DNA of 64,000 nucleotides from Hyphomicrobiaceae bacterium (GCA_022844275.1 JALHMB010000008.1:124001-188000), one strand, 5' to 3'. Shown: positions 19,123 through 30,565, counted from the first letter of the stretch. The notes: generated from the letters alone by a model not told the origin. Made by a program: numbers and translations.

Positions 19123-20154
19123 ATGGCCCGCGTCTCTCCCCCCAACGATCGTCCTAAGCCAATCATTCTGGCGCTGCCGGGGAACGACGCTTTTGCACGA
19201 AGTCTTGCGGACGCGGGCGTAGGGGAACTGGGCGCCATCGAAACCCGCTATTTCCCGGACGGCGAAAGCTATGTGCGCCTTGTCTCTGATGTGACTGGCA
19301 AGGCGGTTCTTCTGATTTCTACCCTCGCTCGGCCTGATGAGGGCTTCCTGCGCCTTGTCTTCGTCGCCGATGCGGCGCGGTCGCTAGGCGCCTCCGAGGT
19401 CGCGCTGATTGCTCCCTATCTCGCCTATATGCGGCAAGATCGGCGCTTCCGGCCGGGCGAGGCCATCACCTCACGAACCTTCGCACGCCTGGTATCATCG
19501 AGTTTCGATCGCCTTGTCACAGTCGATCCGCACTTGCACCGCTATCCGGCGCTGTCTGCGCTCTACGACATCCCGGCGCTCACGGTGCATGCGGCCTCGC
19601 TCCTAGCGAACTGGATCGACGCGTCGATTGCCAGGCCGCTCGTCATCGGTCCCGACGAGGAAAGCGAGCAGTGGGTGTCGGCGATTGCGGCGCGAATCGG
19701 CGCGCCGCACACGGTGCTGCGCAAGGTTCGCCATGGCGATCGCGATGTAGACATCGAGCTGCCGGACCTTTCGCAATGGAATAGCCTCCAGCCTGTTCTG
19801 GTCGACGATATTGCCTCGTCTGGCAACACGCTCATCGAAGCGGCGCGTAAGCTGCCGTTGCAGGGCTTCTCCCGCCCGGACGTCGCCGTTGTGCATGGCA
19901 TTTTCGCCGGCGACTCCTTTGAGCGGCTGACGCCTCTCTGCGGCAGGATCGTCTCGACCGATGCCGTCATTCACCCGAGCAACGTGATCGGGCTTGCCCC
20001 ACTGATCGCCGATGCGATAGCAGCCGCGGACACTTCCGACTTAGAACTGATCCGCCATCGGCGCCCACCCGAACCGCTCGACGATGTCGAGCGCGCCGGT
20101 ATCGACTCCTTTCCCGCGAGCGATCCACCGCCCTGGACCGGCGGGGTCGCATAG
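19123..20154 (+). CDS. ribose-phosphate pyrophosphokinase (PRPP synthetase), accessory type
   Basis: Predicted to make PRPP from ribose 5-phosphate and ATP in the cytoplasm. The first 310 residues form two phosphoribosyltransferase-like domains: RYFPDGESYVRL, then APYLAYMRQDRRFRPGEAITS, VDPHLHRY, a flexible loop with LRKVRHGDRDV (K-x-R pair) and the PRPP loop LVDDIASSGNTL. These residues are intact, so activity is likely. The protein resembles the short archaeal-like branch rather than the housekeeping bacterial Prs. An extra tail ends in AGIDSFPASDPPPWTGG, a peptide also seen at the C-termini of unrelated small stress proteins. The gene opens a probable operon 48 bp ahead of the phosphoketolase gene. 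Confidence 0.88.
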   Translation: MARVSPPNDRPKPIILALPGNDAFARSLADAGVGELGAIETRYFPDGESYVRLVSDVTGKAVLLISTLARPDEGFLRLVFVADAARSLGASEVALIAPYLAYMRQDRRFRPGEAITSRTFARLVSSSFDRLVTVDPHLHRYPALSALYDIPALTVHAASLLANWIDASIARPLVIGPDEESEQWVSAIAARIGAPHTVLRKVRHGDRDVDIELPDLSQWNSLQPVLVDDIASSGNTLIEAARKLPLQGFSRPDVAVVHGIFAGDSFERLTPLCGRIVSTDAVIHPSNVIGLAPLIADAIAAADTSDLELIRHRRPPEPLDDVERAGIDSFPASDPPPWTGGVA

Positions 20155-20201
20155 CGCAGCTGATACAAAGAGCTCCACGAATCCAAGATAGGCAGCAGCG
20201 C

Positions 20202-22571
20202 ATGGCCGCTACGACGTCTTCAGCCTTCGAACACTGGCGGGCCGGCTACGGGCCGATCAATCATGGCGATGAGACGATCGAGCGTATCCGGGCCTTCGCG
20301 CAGTCGGCCAGACTGGATCAGGATGAGCTTTACCGCCGTCTCGCCGCCGCTGACCGGCTGACCTGCGCGGGAATGTGGACGGTCGTTCATATGACCTATG
20401 CGAAGCGTGTCGACCTTTCTGGAGCATCGCTGCCTGTCGAAGCCTTTAAGGCTATCCCGGAAGGGCATACCGGCGGATCATTGAACATGGTGCCCGCCTT
20501 TGTCGGGTATCTCACTGCCAACGCGATCTCAGCCACAACCCGCTCCTGGTTGATGGGACAAGGCCATTGCGTCGCCGCTATTGAAGCGATCAACGCGCTC
20601 ACCGGCGATGTCTCCGATGCGCAGAAAGGGCGATACGACTGCAGCGAGAAGGGGCTGTCCCAGCTTGCCGCCGATTTCTACTCCTACGCGATCGGCGCCG
20701 ACGGCCGGCCGGCGGTCCCGCTCGGCAGCCATGCCGGTCCGAATACCGCTGGTGCGATCTCGGAGGGCGGCTATCTCGGCTTTGCCGAAGTTCAATACGT
20801 TCATGCGCCGTTGCCGGGAGAGAGCCTGATCGCCTTTCTGAGTGATGGGGCGTTTGAGGAACAGCGTGGTTCGGACTGGACGGTGCGCTGGTGGCGGGCA
20901 GAGGATAGTGGCCTCGTTGTTCCGATCATGATTCTCAACGGCCGACGCATCGAGGAGCGCGCTCAGATCGCGCAGCAGGGCGGTGCGGACTGGCTGGCCG
21001 ATCATCTCCGGCTTAACGGCTTTGATCCCTTCATCATCGACGGCCGCGACCCTGCCGACTTCGTTTGGGCTATCCTGACGGCGGAAGAGCGCCTGGGCCG
21101 TTTTGCCGACGATCCAGCCCGCCGCTATCCCGCCCCGATGCCCTATGCCATCGCCGAAACCTTAAAAGGCTTCGGCTTCCCTGGCGCGGGCACCAATGCG
21201 GCGCACAACCTGCCGCTCATCACTAACCCCTCCCGCGACGAAGCTGCGCGCAATGCGTTCAACGATGCGGCCCGCGCTCTGTTCGTCGCACCGGTCGACA
21301 TCGAGGCAGCCGTGGCCGCCATCGCCATTCATCAGGAGCAGAAACGGCCGGCGGAAAGCCGACACCCACTCGCTTCGCGCCGTCCGTTGGCACCAAACCT
21401 GCCGCAGCCGCAATGGACCGGAATAAACACGCCACCGGATTGTGCCATGCATGCCCTCGACCGTTGGTTCGTGCGCCTTGTCGACGCCAATCCGGCGTTG
21501 CGGGTCCGGGTCGGCAACCCGGACGAACTCAGCTCCAACCATATGGGCGCGACCCTCGAGCGGCTATGCCATCGCGTCAACGCGCCGGAGACAGGTGTGG
21601 CCGAGGCTCGCGATGGCAGCGTGATAACGGCGCTGAACGAGGAGGCGGTCGCCGCAGCGGCTCTTGCCAACAAGGGCGGGATCAACCTCATCGTCAGTTA
21701 CGAGGCCTTCGCGATGAAGATGCTCGGCGGCCTGCGTCAGGAGATTGTGTTCGCCCGCCGGCAACGCGAGGATGGAAAGGAGCCGGGCTGGATCTCGGTG
21801 CCGCTGGTCGTCACCTCGCACACCTGGGAGAATTCGAAGAACGAGCAGTCGCACCAGGATTCTACTGTCGGCGAGGCGCTCCTGGGCGAGATGTCCGACA
21901 CGGCGCGCGTCCTGTTTCCGGTCGACGCCAACAGCGCCGTCGCCACAATGGCTTCGGTGTTCGAGGGACGTGGGCAAGTCGCCTGCGTGATCGTCTCGAA
22001 GCGCGACATGCCGCATCGCTTCGATGGCGACGCCGCCGTCCGTTTCGTCACCGACGGCGCCGCTCACATAGACGGCCAGGTAGACGCCGCGGAGCTGCAG
22101 ATCGTCGCGATCGGTGCCTATCAACTAGAGGAGGCGCTCAAGGCCGCCCGTCGTCTCAAGAAGCGCGGACGCCGCGTGCTGGTGACCGCGCTGACCGAGC
22201 CCGGGCGTTTCCGCGTTCCGCGTGACCCGATCGAGGCGCGCTTCGTGGTGGCAGACGACACGCTCGCGGGTCTGTTCCCACTCAATGTTCCGCGCTTGAT
22301 CGTTTCGCACACGCGTCCTGAGCCGATGCTCGGTCTGCTGCGACGGCTCGACGGCGGGCCGAAGCAAACTGCAGCGCGCGGCTACATCAGCCGGGGCGGG
22401 ACTCTCGACGTCGCCGGCATGCTGTTCGCCAACCGTTGCTCGTGGGCGCATCTGATCGACTCAGCCGTCCCACTGGCCGGCTGGTCGCGCGAAGATCTGC
22501 TCACGGCCGCCGAATGCAATGCCATCGATGGGAAAGGCACTCCCGCCGATCTTTCGACTCCCACGCATTGA
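20202..22571 (+). CDS. divergent phosphoketolase-family protein
   Basis: A thiamine-diphosphate enzyme of 789 residues, about the usual phosphoketolase length. Classical phosphoketolase splits xylulose 5-phosphate (or fructose 6-phosphate) into acetyl phosphate and an aldose phosphate. Family marks are present: GGSLNMVPAFVGYL, a GQGH segment, SHAGPNTAGAISEGGYLG, ILNGRRIEE, a HTWENSKNEQSHQDS block and a C-terminal domain. Several core motifs are changed, though: the ThDP motif usually read as GDGEAETGP is SDGAFEEQRG, and the SHQDPG block is SHQDST. It therefore belongs to a diverged branch whose substrate may differ. The next gene starts nine bases downstream. Confidence 0.82.
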   Translation: MAATTSSAFEHWRAGYGPINHGDETIERIRAFAQSARLDQDELYRRLAAADRLTCAGMWTVVHMTYAKRVDLSGASLPVEAFKAIPEGHTGGSLNMVPAFVGYLTANAISATTRSWLMGQGHCVAAIEAINALTGDVSDAQKGRYDCSEKGLSQLAADFYSYAIGADGRPAVPLGSHAGPNTAGAISEGGYLGFAEVQYVHAPLPGESLIAFLSDGAFEEQRGSDWTVRWWRAEDSGLVVPIMILNGRRIEERAQIAQQGGADWLADHLRLNGFDPFIIDGRDPADFVWAILTAEERLGRFADDPARRYPAPMPYAIAETLKGFGFPGAGTNAAHNLPLITNPSRDEAARNAFNDAARALFVAPVDIEAAVAAIAIHQEQKRPAESRHPLASRRPLAPNLPQPQWTGINTPPDCAMHALDRWFVRLVDANPALRVRVGNPDELSSNHMGATLERLCHRVNAPETGVAEARDGSVITALNEEAVAAAALANKGGINLIVSYEAFAMKMLGGLRQEIVFARRQREDGKEPGWISVPLVVTSHTWENSKNEQSHQDSTVGEALLGEMSDTARVLFPVDANSAVATMASVFEGRGQVACVIVSKRDMPHRFDGDAAVRFVTDGAAHIDGQVDAAELQIVAIGAYQLEEALKAARRLKKRGRRVLVTALTEPGRFRVPRDPIEARFVVADDTLAGLFPLNVPRLIVSHTRPEPMLGLLRRLDGGPKQTAARGYISRGGTLDVAGMLFANRCSWAHLIDSAVPLAGWSREDLLTAAECNAIDGKGTPADLSTPTH

Positions 22572-22579
22572 AGGACGAC

Positions 22580-23938
22580 ATGCTCACACTCACCTCCCTC
22601 GGCGGCGCTGGTACCGTCACCGGCTCGAAGCATCTCCTCTCCAACGGGGACAAGCGCATCCTCATCGACTCCGGCCTGTTTCAGGGCCTCAAAAACCTGC
22701 GCGACCTGAACTGGGCGCCATTACCGGTCGCGCCGTCGAGCATCGACGCGGTCATCCTGACGCATGCCCATCTCGACCATTCGGGCTATCTTCCAAAGCT
22801 CGTGCGGGACGGCTTCCGGGGGAGGATCTACGCGACGGAGGCGACGCGCGATGTAGCGGAGCTCATTCTCAAGGACAGCGGGCACCTTCAAGAAAAGGAT
22901 GCGGAATACGCGAACCGGAAGGGATTTTCTAAGCATAAGCCGGCGCTTGCGCTTTACGGCATTCGCGATGCCGAACGCAGCCTCGAATTTTTCTCGCCGC
23001 TTCCTTTCGACAAGCCGGTTCAGCTGCCGTTCGGCGCGACGCTGACGTTCCGCCATGCCGGTCACATCTTGGGCGCCGCGACTGCCGAGATCGAATGGGG
23101 TGGACGCCGCGTCGCTTTCTCTGGCGATCTTGGCCGCTACGACGATCCGATTCTCCCCGATCCAGCTGCGGTGCCGGAGGCCGACTATGTCGTTATCGAG
23201 TCGACCTATGGCAACCGCCTGCACGACGCGGCGGACCCAACAGAAGCGCTTGGCGGCATCGTCGAGCGCACGGTCGCGCGCGGAGGGACGGTGGTTGTCC
23301 CCGCCTTCGCCGTCGGTCGCGCCCAGTCCCTGCTCTACCATCTCTGGAAACTCAAGACGGCGGGACGGTTGGCTCAGGTGCCTGTCTATCTAGACAGCCC
23401 GATGGCGATCGATGCCACCGACCTCTTGCACGCTCACCGCCACGATCATCGGCTGACGCCGGAGCAATGCAAGGAGGTCTGCGCGATCGCGACCTACACC
23501 CGCGACGTTGAAGGTTCGAAGACCATTACCGCTAGCGTCTACCCGAAGGTGGTGATCTCGGCGAGCGGCATGGCGACCGGCGGTCGAGTGCTTCATCACC
23601 TGAAGACTTTCGCCCCCGATTTGCGCAACACGATCTTGTTCTCCGGGTTTCAGGCGGCGGGCACGCGCGGCCGTGCCATGCTGCAGGGCGCACAAGAGAC
23701 CAAGATTCACGGTTTTTGGATTCCGGTCCGAGCCGCCGTTGAGGAGCTGTCAATGCTGTCGGCCCATGCTGACGCCAATGAGCTGATCCGATGGCTATCC
23801 GGTTTCCGGCGTCCGCCTTCCCGCGTGTTCATTGTGCACGGCGAAGATGAAGCTTCCGAAGCCTTGCGCGTTCGTATTGACCGCGAGCTCGGATGGGACG
23901 CGGTGGTCTCGCGTCAAGACCAGGCATTTGAGCTATGA
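22580..23938 (+). CDS. beta-CASP metallo-beta-lactamase-fold hydrolase (RNA exonuclease-like)
   Basis: A protein of about 452 residues of the CPSF/RNA-processing branch. The metal-binding signature is ILTHAHLDHSGYLPKL; further metal ligands lie near FRHAGHILGA and SGDLGRY. The beta-CASP insert shows AFAVGRAQSLLYHL and YLDSPMAIDATDL, followed by SASGMATGGRVLHHL, LFSGFQAAGTRGR and the C-terminal SAHADANELIRWL. These elements are those of zinc-dependent RNases, suggesting RNA turnover as the source of nucleotides for the downstream phosphorylase. The frame is open from 22436, but the ATG at 22580, preceded by AAGGA, begins the conserved MLTLTSLGGAGTVTGSKH start. Confidence 0.9.
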   Translation: MLTLTSLGGAGTVTGSKHLLSNGDKRILIDSGLFQGLKNLRDLNWAPLPVAPSSIDAVILTHAHLDHSGYLPKLVRDGFRGRIYATEATRDVAELILKDSGHLQEKDAEYANRKGFSKHKPALALYGIRDAERSLEFFSPLPFDKPVQLPFGATLTFRHAGHILGAATAEIEWGGRRVAFSGDLGRYDDPILPDPAAVPEADYVVIESTYGNRLHDAADPTEALGGIVERTVARGGTVVVPAFAVGRAQSLLYHLWKLKTAGRLAQVPVYLDSPMAIDATDLLHAHRHDHRLTPEQCKEVCAIATYTRDVEGSKTITASVYPKVVISASGMATGGRVLHHLKTFAPDLRNTILFSGFQAAGTRGRAMLQGAQETKIHGFWIPVRAAVEELSMLSAHADANELIRWLSGFRRPPSRVFIVHGEDEASEALRVRIDRELGWDAVVSRQDQAFEL

Positions 23939-25461
23939 CGCAAGACGACCTCACCATCCCGGCGCAGCCGACGCTTCGGGTCCGACGCATTCGACTGCAC
24001 ACGCAGCATCAGGCGGTGGTCGTGATGCGCACCGACTGCCACGTCTGTCGTTCGGAGGGCCTGTCTGCCCGCTCGCAGGTGCTCGTCTCGAACGGTAGCG
24101 CAGACGTTCAGGCCACCTTGTTTCAGGTTGACGGCGATGGGCTGATCGCCATCGACGAGGTTGGTCTTTCCGAGACGGCCTGGCAACGACTCGGCCTGAG
24201 CGACGGCGACGCGATCCGGGTGAGCCATGCCCCCGCAATCGATTCTCTCGCCAGTGTGCGCCAGCGCATCTACGGCAATCGCCTTGACGCTCGGGCCTTT
24301 GGCGAAATCCTGCGCGACGTGGTCGCCGGGCGCTATACCGAAGTCCATCTTGCCGCGTTCCTCACCGCGAGCGCCGCGCTGCCCCTTGATGAGAATGAAA
24401 CCGCCGACCTGACTGGCGCCATGATCGATGTCGGCGAGAGGATGCGGTGGAACGCACCGACTGTCATCGACAAGCACTGTGTAGGTGGCCTCCCTGGTAA
24501 CAGGACTACGCCGATCGTCGTCGCGATTGTGGCCGCGAACGGGCTGGTCATGCCCAAGACTTCCTCGCGCGCCATCACCTCGCCGGCCGGCACCGCCGAT
24601 ACCATGGAAACGTTGGCACCAGTCGAGCTCGACACCGCGACTCTGAGGCGTGTCGTAGAGAACGAGGGAGGCTGCATTGCCTGGGGTGGTGCCGTTCATT
24701 TGAGTCCCGCTGACGACATCTTCGTGCGGATCGAGCGCGAACTCGATGTCGACACCGAGGGCCAGCTCGTCGCTTCGGTCCTGTCCAAGAAGATCGCGGC
24801 GGGGGCGACCCATGTCGTCATCGACATCCCGGTCGGTCCGACGGTCAAGGTGCGCGGCGAGGATGCCGCAAATCGCCTTGCCTCTCGCCTCGCCGGCGTG
24901 GCCACGCGCTTCGGCCTTGCGACGACCTGCGTCCAGACCGACGGCGCTCAACCTGCGGGTCGCGGCATCGGACCGGCACTGGAGGCGTGGGACGTGCTCG
25001 CCGTCCTGAAGAACACGTCGGGTGCACCCGACGATCTGCGTCGACGAGCGGCGGCGCTGGCCGGAGCGGCGCTAGAGATTGGTGGCAAGGCCGCGATCGG
25101 AGAAGGCGTCAACCTGGCACTCGAAACGCTTTCGAGCGCTCGGGCGTGGTCAAAGTTCGAGGCGATATGCGAAGCGCAGGGAGGGCTCCGCACGCCGCCC
25201 AAGGCGTCATATGTCCATCCCCTGAGCGCGGGGCGCGCCGGGCGTGTCGCACATATCAACAACCGCAAGCTCTCCCGGCTCGCCAAGCTTGCCGGAGCTC
25301 CGGAAGCAAAGGCGGCAGGCATTCAAATGGCCGTTCGAATTGGCGACGAAATCGATCGCGGCCAGCCGCTACTCCATGTGCACGCCGAGACGAGGGGCGA
25401 ACTCGCCTACGCGCTCGACTATGCTGCCCGGGCCGGGACCATTATCGAGGTCGAGGCTTGA
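23935..25461 (+). CDS. AMP phosphorylase / thymidine phosphorylase-family enzyme
   Basis: A 508-residue nucleoside- or nucleotide-phosphorylase. The first about 85 residues form an extra N-terminal domain as in archaeal AMP phosphorylase, followed by the alpha-helical domain (SVRQRIYGNRLDARAFGEIL) and the phosphate-binding domain: IDKHCVGGLPGNRTTPI, TSSRAITSPAGTADTMET, then KKIAAGATHVVIDIPVGPT. The C-terminal domain ends with LSRLAKLAGAPEAKAAGI and the HAETRGELAYAL closing part. The family would split AMP with phosphate into adenine and ribose 1,5-bisphosphate. Start and the upstream stop overlap as ATGA, so translation is coupled to the RNase-like gene. The nucleotide specificity is inferred from the N-terminal extension. 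Confidence 0.87.
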   Translation: MTQDDLTIPAQPTLRVRRIRLHTQHQAVVVMRTDCHVCRSEGLSARSQVLVSNGSADVQATLFQVDGDGLIAIDEVGLSETAWQRLGLSDGDAIRVSHAPAIDSLASVRQRIYGNRLDARAFGEILRDVVAGRYTEVHLAAFLTASAALPLDENETADLTGAMIDVGERMRWNAPTVIDKHCVGGLPGNRTTPIVVAIVAANGLVMPKTSSRAITSPAGTADTMETLAPVELDTATLRRVVENEGGCIAWGGAVHLSPADDIFVRIERELDVDTEGQLVASVLSKKIAAGATHVVIDIPVGPTVKVRGEDAANRLASRLAGVATRFGLATTCVQTDGAQPAGRGIGPALEAWDVLAVLKNTSGAPDDLRRRAAALAGAALEIGGKAAIGEGVNLALETLSSARAWSKFEAICEAQGGLRTPPKASYVHPLSAGRAGRVAHINNRKLSRLAKLAGAPEAKAAGIQMAVRIGDEIDRGQPLLHVHAETRGELAYALDYAARAGTIIEVEA

Positions 25462-25549
25462 CGTCGTTCTGGCCAGGATCGATGCTCCGCGCGCATCCGA
25501 AAGATGGATTCCGTCTCGCTCATGGCCGGCGGCCATCGGGAGATTGGCG

Positions 25550-26830
25550 ATGGAATCGTTGATCGCCAAGCTCGGCCTGGCGCTTGCCATTGGGTTGCTG
25601 GTTGGCCTGGAGCGAGGCTGGCGCGAGCGTGACGCACCGGACGGCGCACGGACAGCCGGCATTCGCACCTACGCTATCACGGGACTGCTGGGTGGCCTGT
25701 TCGCCGCGCTCGCTCGCAGCCTCGAGGCGCCCTCGCTGCTGATCGCAGGCCTCATCGCCTTCACTGCGGTGTTCGCCTGGTACAAGAGTCGCGAAGCCAT
25801 CCACGATGCAGACTTTAGTGTGACTGGCGTCGTCGCCGGGATAGGTGTCTTCGTGCTCGGCGCGCTGGCTGTTGTCGGCGATCAGCGCGCCGCCGCCGCA
25901 AGCGGCACGGCGCTCGCGGTCCTTCTCGCCAGCCGCGATCTTCTTCACGGGCTGCTGAGACGTATCTCCTGGTTGGAGCTGCGTGCCTCGCTGGTGCTCG
26001 CGGTGATGACGGCGATCGTCCTTCCGCTCCTTCCGTCGCAGGCGATTGATCCCTGGGGCGGCTTCAACCCGCGGCAGGTCTGGATCTTCACAGTTCTTAC
26101 CGCCGCGATCTCGTTTCTCGGCTACATCGCCGTACGTGTCCTCGGCACTACGCGTGGCGCCCTGCTCGGCGGATTGGCGGGCGCAGTCGTCTCGTCCACC
26201 GCTGTCACCCTTGCGCTGGCGCGCACGGCGGCCGCAGGCGGCAATCCATGGCCCCTTGCAGGAGCCGCTACGCTCGCTGCCGCCGTCTCCGTGCTACGCG
26301 TCACCGGCATTGTCGCCATTGTCGCACCCTCGGTTCTAGGAGTCGTGGGCCTTGCCATTCTGTCTGCAGTCGCCGGCTTGGCGGTTTGTGGCGGCCTTTA
26401 CCTCACGCGCGGTCGCTTGGCTGGCGACGGTGACAGCTCCCTTCGAAATCCTTTCGAGCTCGGGGCGCTGCTGATCTTCGCGATGCTGTTCGCCACAGTC
26501 TCGACCATCAGCGCGGCGGCCGCCTCGGGCCAATCGGCAGGGATGGTAGTGACCTCGGCGGTGTCCGGCATCTTCGATATTGACGTTGCGGTTCTGAGCG
26601 CCCTGCGGCTTCTCGGATCGTCAGCCGATACGGAGGCGGTGGGCCATGCCGTCTTGATCGCGCTCGCGACCAACGCTGCAGGCCGTCTCATTGTCGCCGC
26701 CACTGCCGGGCCCGTCCGTTTTTTACTTCCGCTCGCGGGGGCCTCCGTCGTAGCGGGCGCTGCCGGATTTACAGCCTTTTTTGCACTGCCTCACTTCACA
26801 TGGCCAGGGGCGACACTGATCCTCGGTTGA
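25550..26830 (+). CDS. MgtC/DUF4010 multi-pass membrane protein
   Basis: A 426-residue protein with about twelve membrane helices. The N-terminal half has the MgtC/SapB layout: LALAIGLLVGLERGWRER, RTAGIRTYAITGLLGGLFA; the second half is a DUF4010 domain (GLAGAVVSSTAVTLALAR and the FDIDVAVLSAL segment). MgtC-like proteins are linked to magnesium or acid stress, but the DUF4010 fusion has no established function. A GGGAGAT seven bases before the ATG at 25550 decides the start, although the frame stays open to 25244 inside the phosphorylase gene. It follows the phosphorylase gene by 88 bp and closes the island's plus-strand gene run. Confidence 0.87.
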   Translation: MESLIAKLGLALAIGLLVGLERGWRERDAPDGARTAGIRTYAITGLLGGLFAALARSLEAPSLLIAGLIAFTAVFAWYKSREAIHDADFSVTGVVAGIGVFVLGALAVVGDQRAAAASGTALAVLLASRDLLHGLLRRISWLELRASLVLAVMTAIVLPLLPSQAIDPWGGFNPRQVWIFTVLTAAISFLGYIAVRVLGTTRGALLGGLAGAVVSSTAVTLALARTAAAGGNPWPLAGAATLAAAVSVLRVTGIVAIVAPSVLGVVGLAILSAVAGLAVCGGLYLTRGRLAGDGDSSLRNPFELGALLIFAMLFATVSTISAAAASGQSAGMVVTSAVSGIFDIDVAVLSALRLLGSSADTEAVGHAVLIALATNAAGRLIVAATAGPVRFLLPLAGASVVAGAAGFTAFFALPHFTWPGATLILG

Positions 26831-26980
26831 TGCTCTAGCGGCACTGAACGTTCCCGCGCGATCACGTCAGGGCGGGTAGGGTCTGCTTGCGCCGCATCAG
26901 CGCCAACAGAAGACGGACATCACTGCGCCGCGGCGGCGTTGTAGACATTGTGCGCTCTGACAAAAGCGTTGGTCTGCAGC

Positions 26981-27421
26981 TCACTGTGGCGCTTCATCGA
27001 TGGCGCCGCGCGTGCGTCGCGGCTTCGCGACCTCCCCTTGCTCAAGATCCGCGAGTATTGGGCAGTCGGGCCGATGGTCTCCCGAGCAGCTCGAAGCCAG
27101 ATGCTGCAGCGTCGCCGCCATTTCCTCCATCGCATGGATCCGGCGGCGCAGGTCGGCGATGCGTGCGAGCGCGATTCGCTTTACATCGGCGCTCTGTCGA
27201 CTGCGGTCTCGCCAGAGCTGCAGCAGCTCCTCGATCTCTACTATCGAGAAGCCGAGATCGCGCGCGCGTCGCACGAAACGAAGCATGTGGACATCATTCG
27301 CCGAATAGTCGCGATAGCCCCCCGCCGTCCTGCCCGCCTTGGGGATCAGGCCACTCTGCTCATAGTACCGGATCATCTTGGCGCTCACGCCTGAAGCGCG
27401 CGCCGCGTCGCCGATGTTCAC
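26981..27421 (-). CDS. cueR: CueR-type MerR-family copper-responsive activator
   Basis: A cytoplasmic regulator of 146 residues that senses Cu(I) (or Ag/Au) and distorts promoter DNA to activate copper-export genes. The winged-helix start MNIGDAARASGVSAKMIRYYE, the GYRDYSANDVHMLRFVRRARDLGF part and the dimerisation helix are typical. The metal loop reads CSGDHRPDC, two cysteines seven residues apart, the spacing of Cu(I) sensors rather than zinc or mercury members. The C-terminus is about 15 residues longer than usual. It is encoded 19 bp downstream of copA on the same strand, so it is probably made from the promoter it controls, giving feedback. Confidence 0.94.
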   Translation of the reverse strand: MNIGDAARASGVSAKMIRYYEQSGLIPKAGRTAGGYRDYSANDVHMLRFVRRARDLGFSIVEIEELLQLWRDRSRQSADVKRIALARIADLRRRIHAMEEMAATLQHLASSCSGDHRPDCPILADLEQGEVAKPRRTRGAIDEAPQ

Positions 27422-27440
27422 GCCGCGCTCCTTTCGAAGC

Positions 27441-29969
<2,529 letters not shown>

Positions 29970-30016
29970 GGCGATATTCTTTCGCAACTGATGTTCATCT
30001 AGAGTGAAAGGTGGGG

Positions 30017-30040
30017 CTTCCAGCCGTGGGAAGGTCAAGG
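30017..30040 (-). promoter_or_regulatory. CueR operator/promoter for copA-cueR
   Basis: On the minus strand the sequence reads TTGACCTTCCCACGGCTGGAAG: a -35 TTGACC overlapping an imperfect CCTTCC...GGAAG dyad, as expected for promoters activated by CueR through their long spacer. It faces copA, 48 bp before its start. Confidence 0.82.
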
Positions 30041-30068
30041 CCCCCCCAAAAAAAGATCTCACTGCCTC

Positions 30069-30092
30069 TTGACCTTCCCACGCTGGAAACCG
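30069..30092 (+). promoter_or_regulatory. CueR operator/promoter for copZ
   Basis: TTGACCTTCCCACGCTGGAAACC, nearly the same as the opposing site at 30017-30040. The two operators are arranged divergently 28 bp apart, so one regulator can switch on both copA-cueR and copZ. Confidence 0.82.
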
Positions 30093-30129
30093 CCATCTGG
30101 ATGGGCATGAGAGACAAAAGGAGATCCTC

Positions 30130-30327
30130 ATGCAGTTCGACATCAAGAACATGGCCTGCGGCGGCTGCGCCCGAAGCGTCACCAAGGCGATCCAGAGCGT
30201 GGACGCCCAGGCAAAGGTGACCATCGATACGAAGGCCCGGAAGGTAGACGTGGCCTCTCAGCGCCCGCGCGCCGACTTCGAAGCGGCGTTGCAGCGCGCC
30301 GGCTACCCTGCGGCGGCCGCTGCCTAA
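30130..30327 (+). CDS. copZ: CopZ-like copper chaperone (HMA domain)
   Basis: A 65-residue cytosolic metal-binding protein, [20 protein letters not shown] at the start. The motif is CGGC in place of the more common CxSC and binds Cu(I) to hand over to CopA. A GGAGATC precedes the ATG. It is divergent from copA, under its own CueR operator, and is followed directly by a strong hairpin terminator. Length and fold are those of CopZ/Atx1 chaperones. Confidence 0.93.
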   Translation: MQFDIKNMACGGCARSVTKAIQSVDAQAKVTIDTKARKVDVASQRPRADFEAALQRAGYPAAAAA

Positions 30328-30331
30328 GTTC

Positions 30332-30371
30332 GAATGGCGCAGGCCAAGTTACAGTTGGGCCTGCGCCATTC
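30332..30371 (+). terminator. hairpin terminator after copZ
   Basis: GAATGGCGCAGGCC, a 12-base loop, then GGCCTGCGCCATTC: a perfect 14-bp stem starting five bases after the copZ stop. Only a short T-rich run follows, so it may be Rho-independent or act mainly as an mRNA-stabilising stem. Confidence 0.75.
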
Positions 30372-30565
30372 TTCCGTCTGCCATCTGTCTGTCGGCCGCA
30401 GCTCTGGTCTCGGGGTTGAGAGAGGCTTTCTCGGAACCTTATGACTAGCTGCTGGTGCCGTGACGGCGCGAGGCGGCCGCATGGACGAAACATTCGCGGG
30501 TGCTGCGCGTTCTTTCTCTTGCTCCGGCAGGACCTAGTAGAACTCGACGGAGAGGTAGTGGCTCG

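Noticed and set aside
21413-22225. 270-codon plus-strand frame inside the phosphoketolase gene
   Set aside because: Alternative frame of a real gene, dominated by Arg and Gly.
23914-24951. 345-codon minus-strand frame across the AMP phosphorylase gene
   Set aside because: Antisense shadow of a gene with clear phosphorylase motifs; Gly/Arg/Asp/His-rich composition typical of such shadows.
30332-30371. Strong inverted repeat considered as an insertion-sequence end
   Set aside because: It lies five bases after copZ with no partner repeat, target duplication or transposase; a terminator explains it better.
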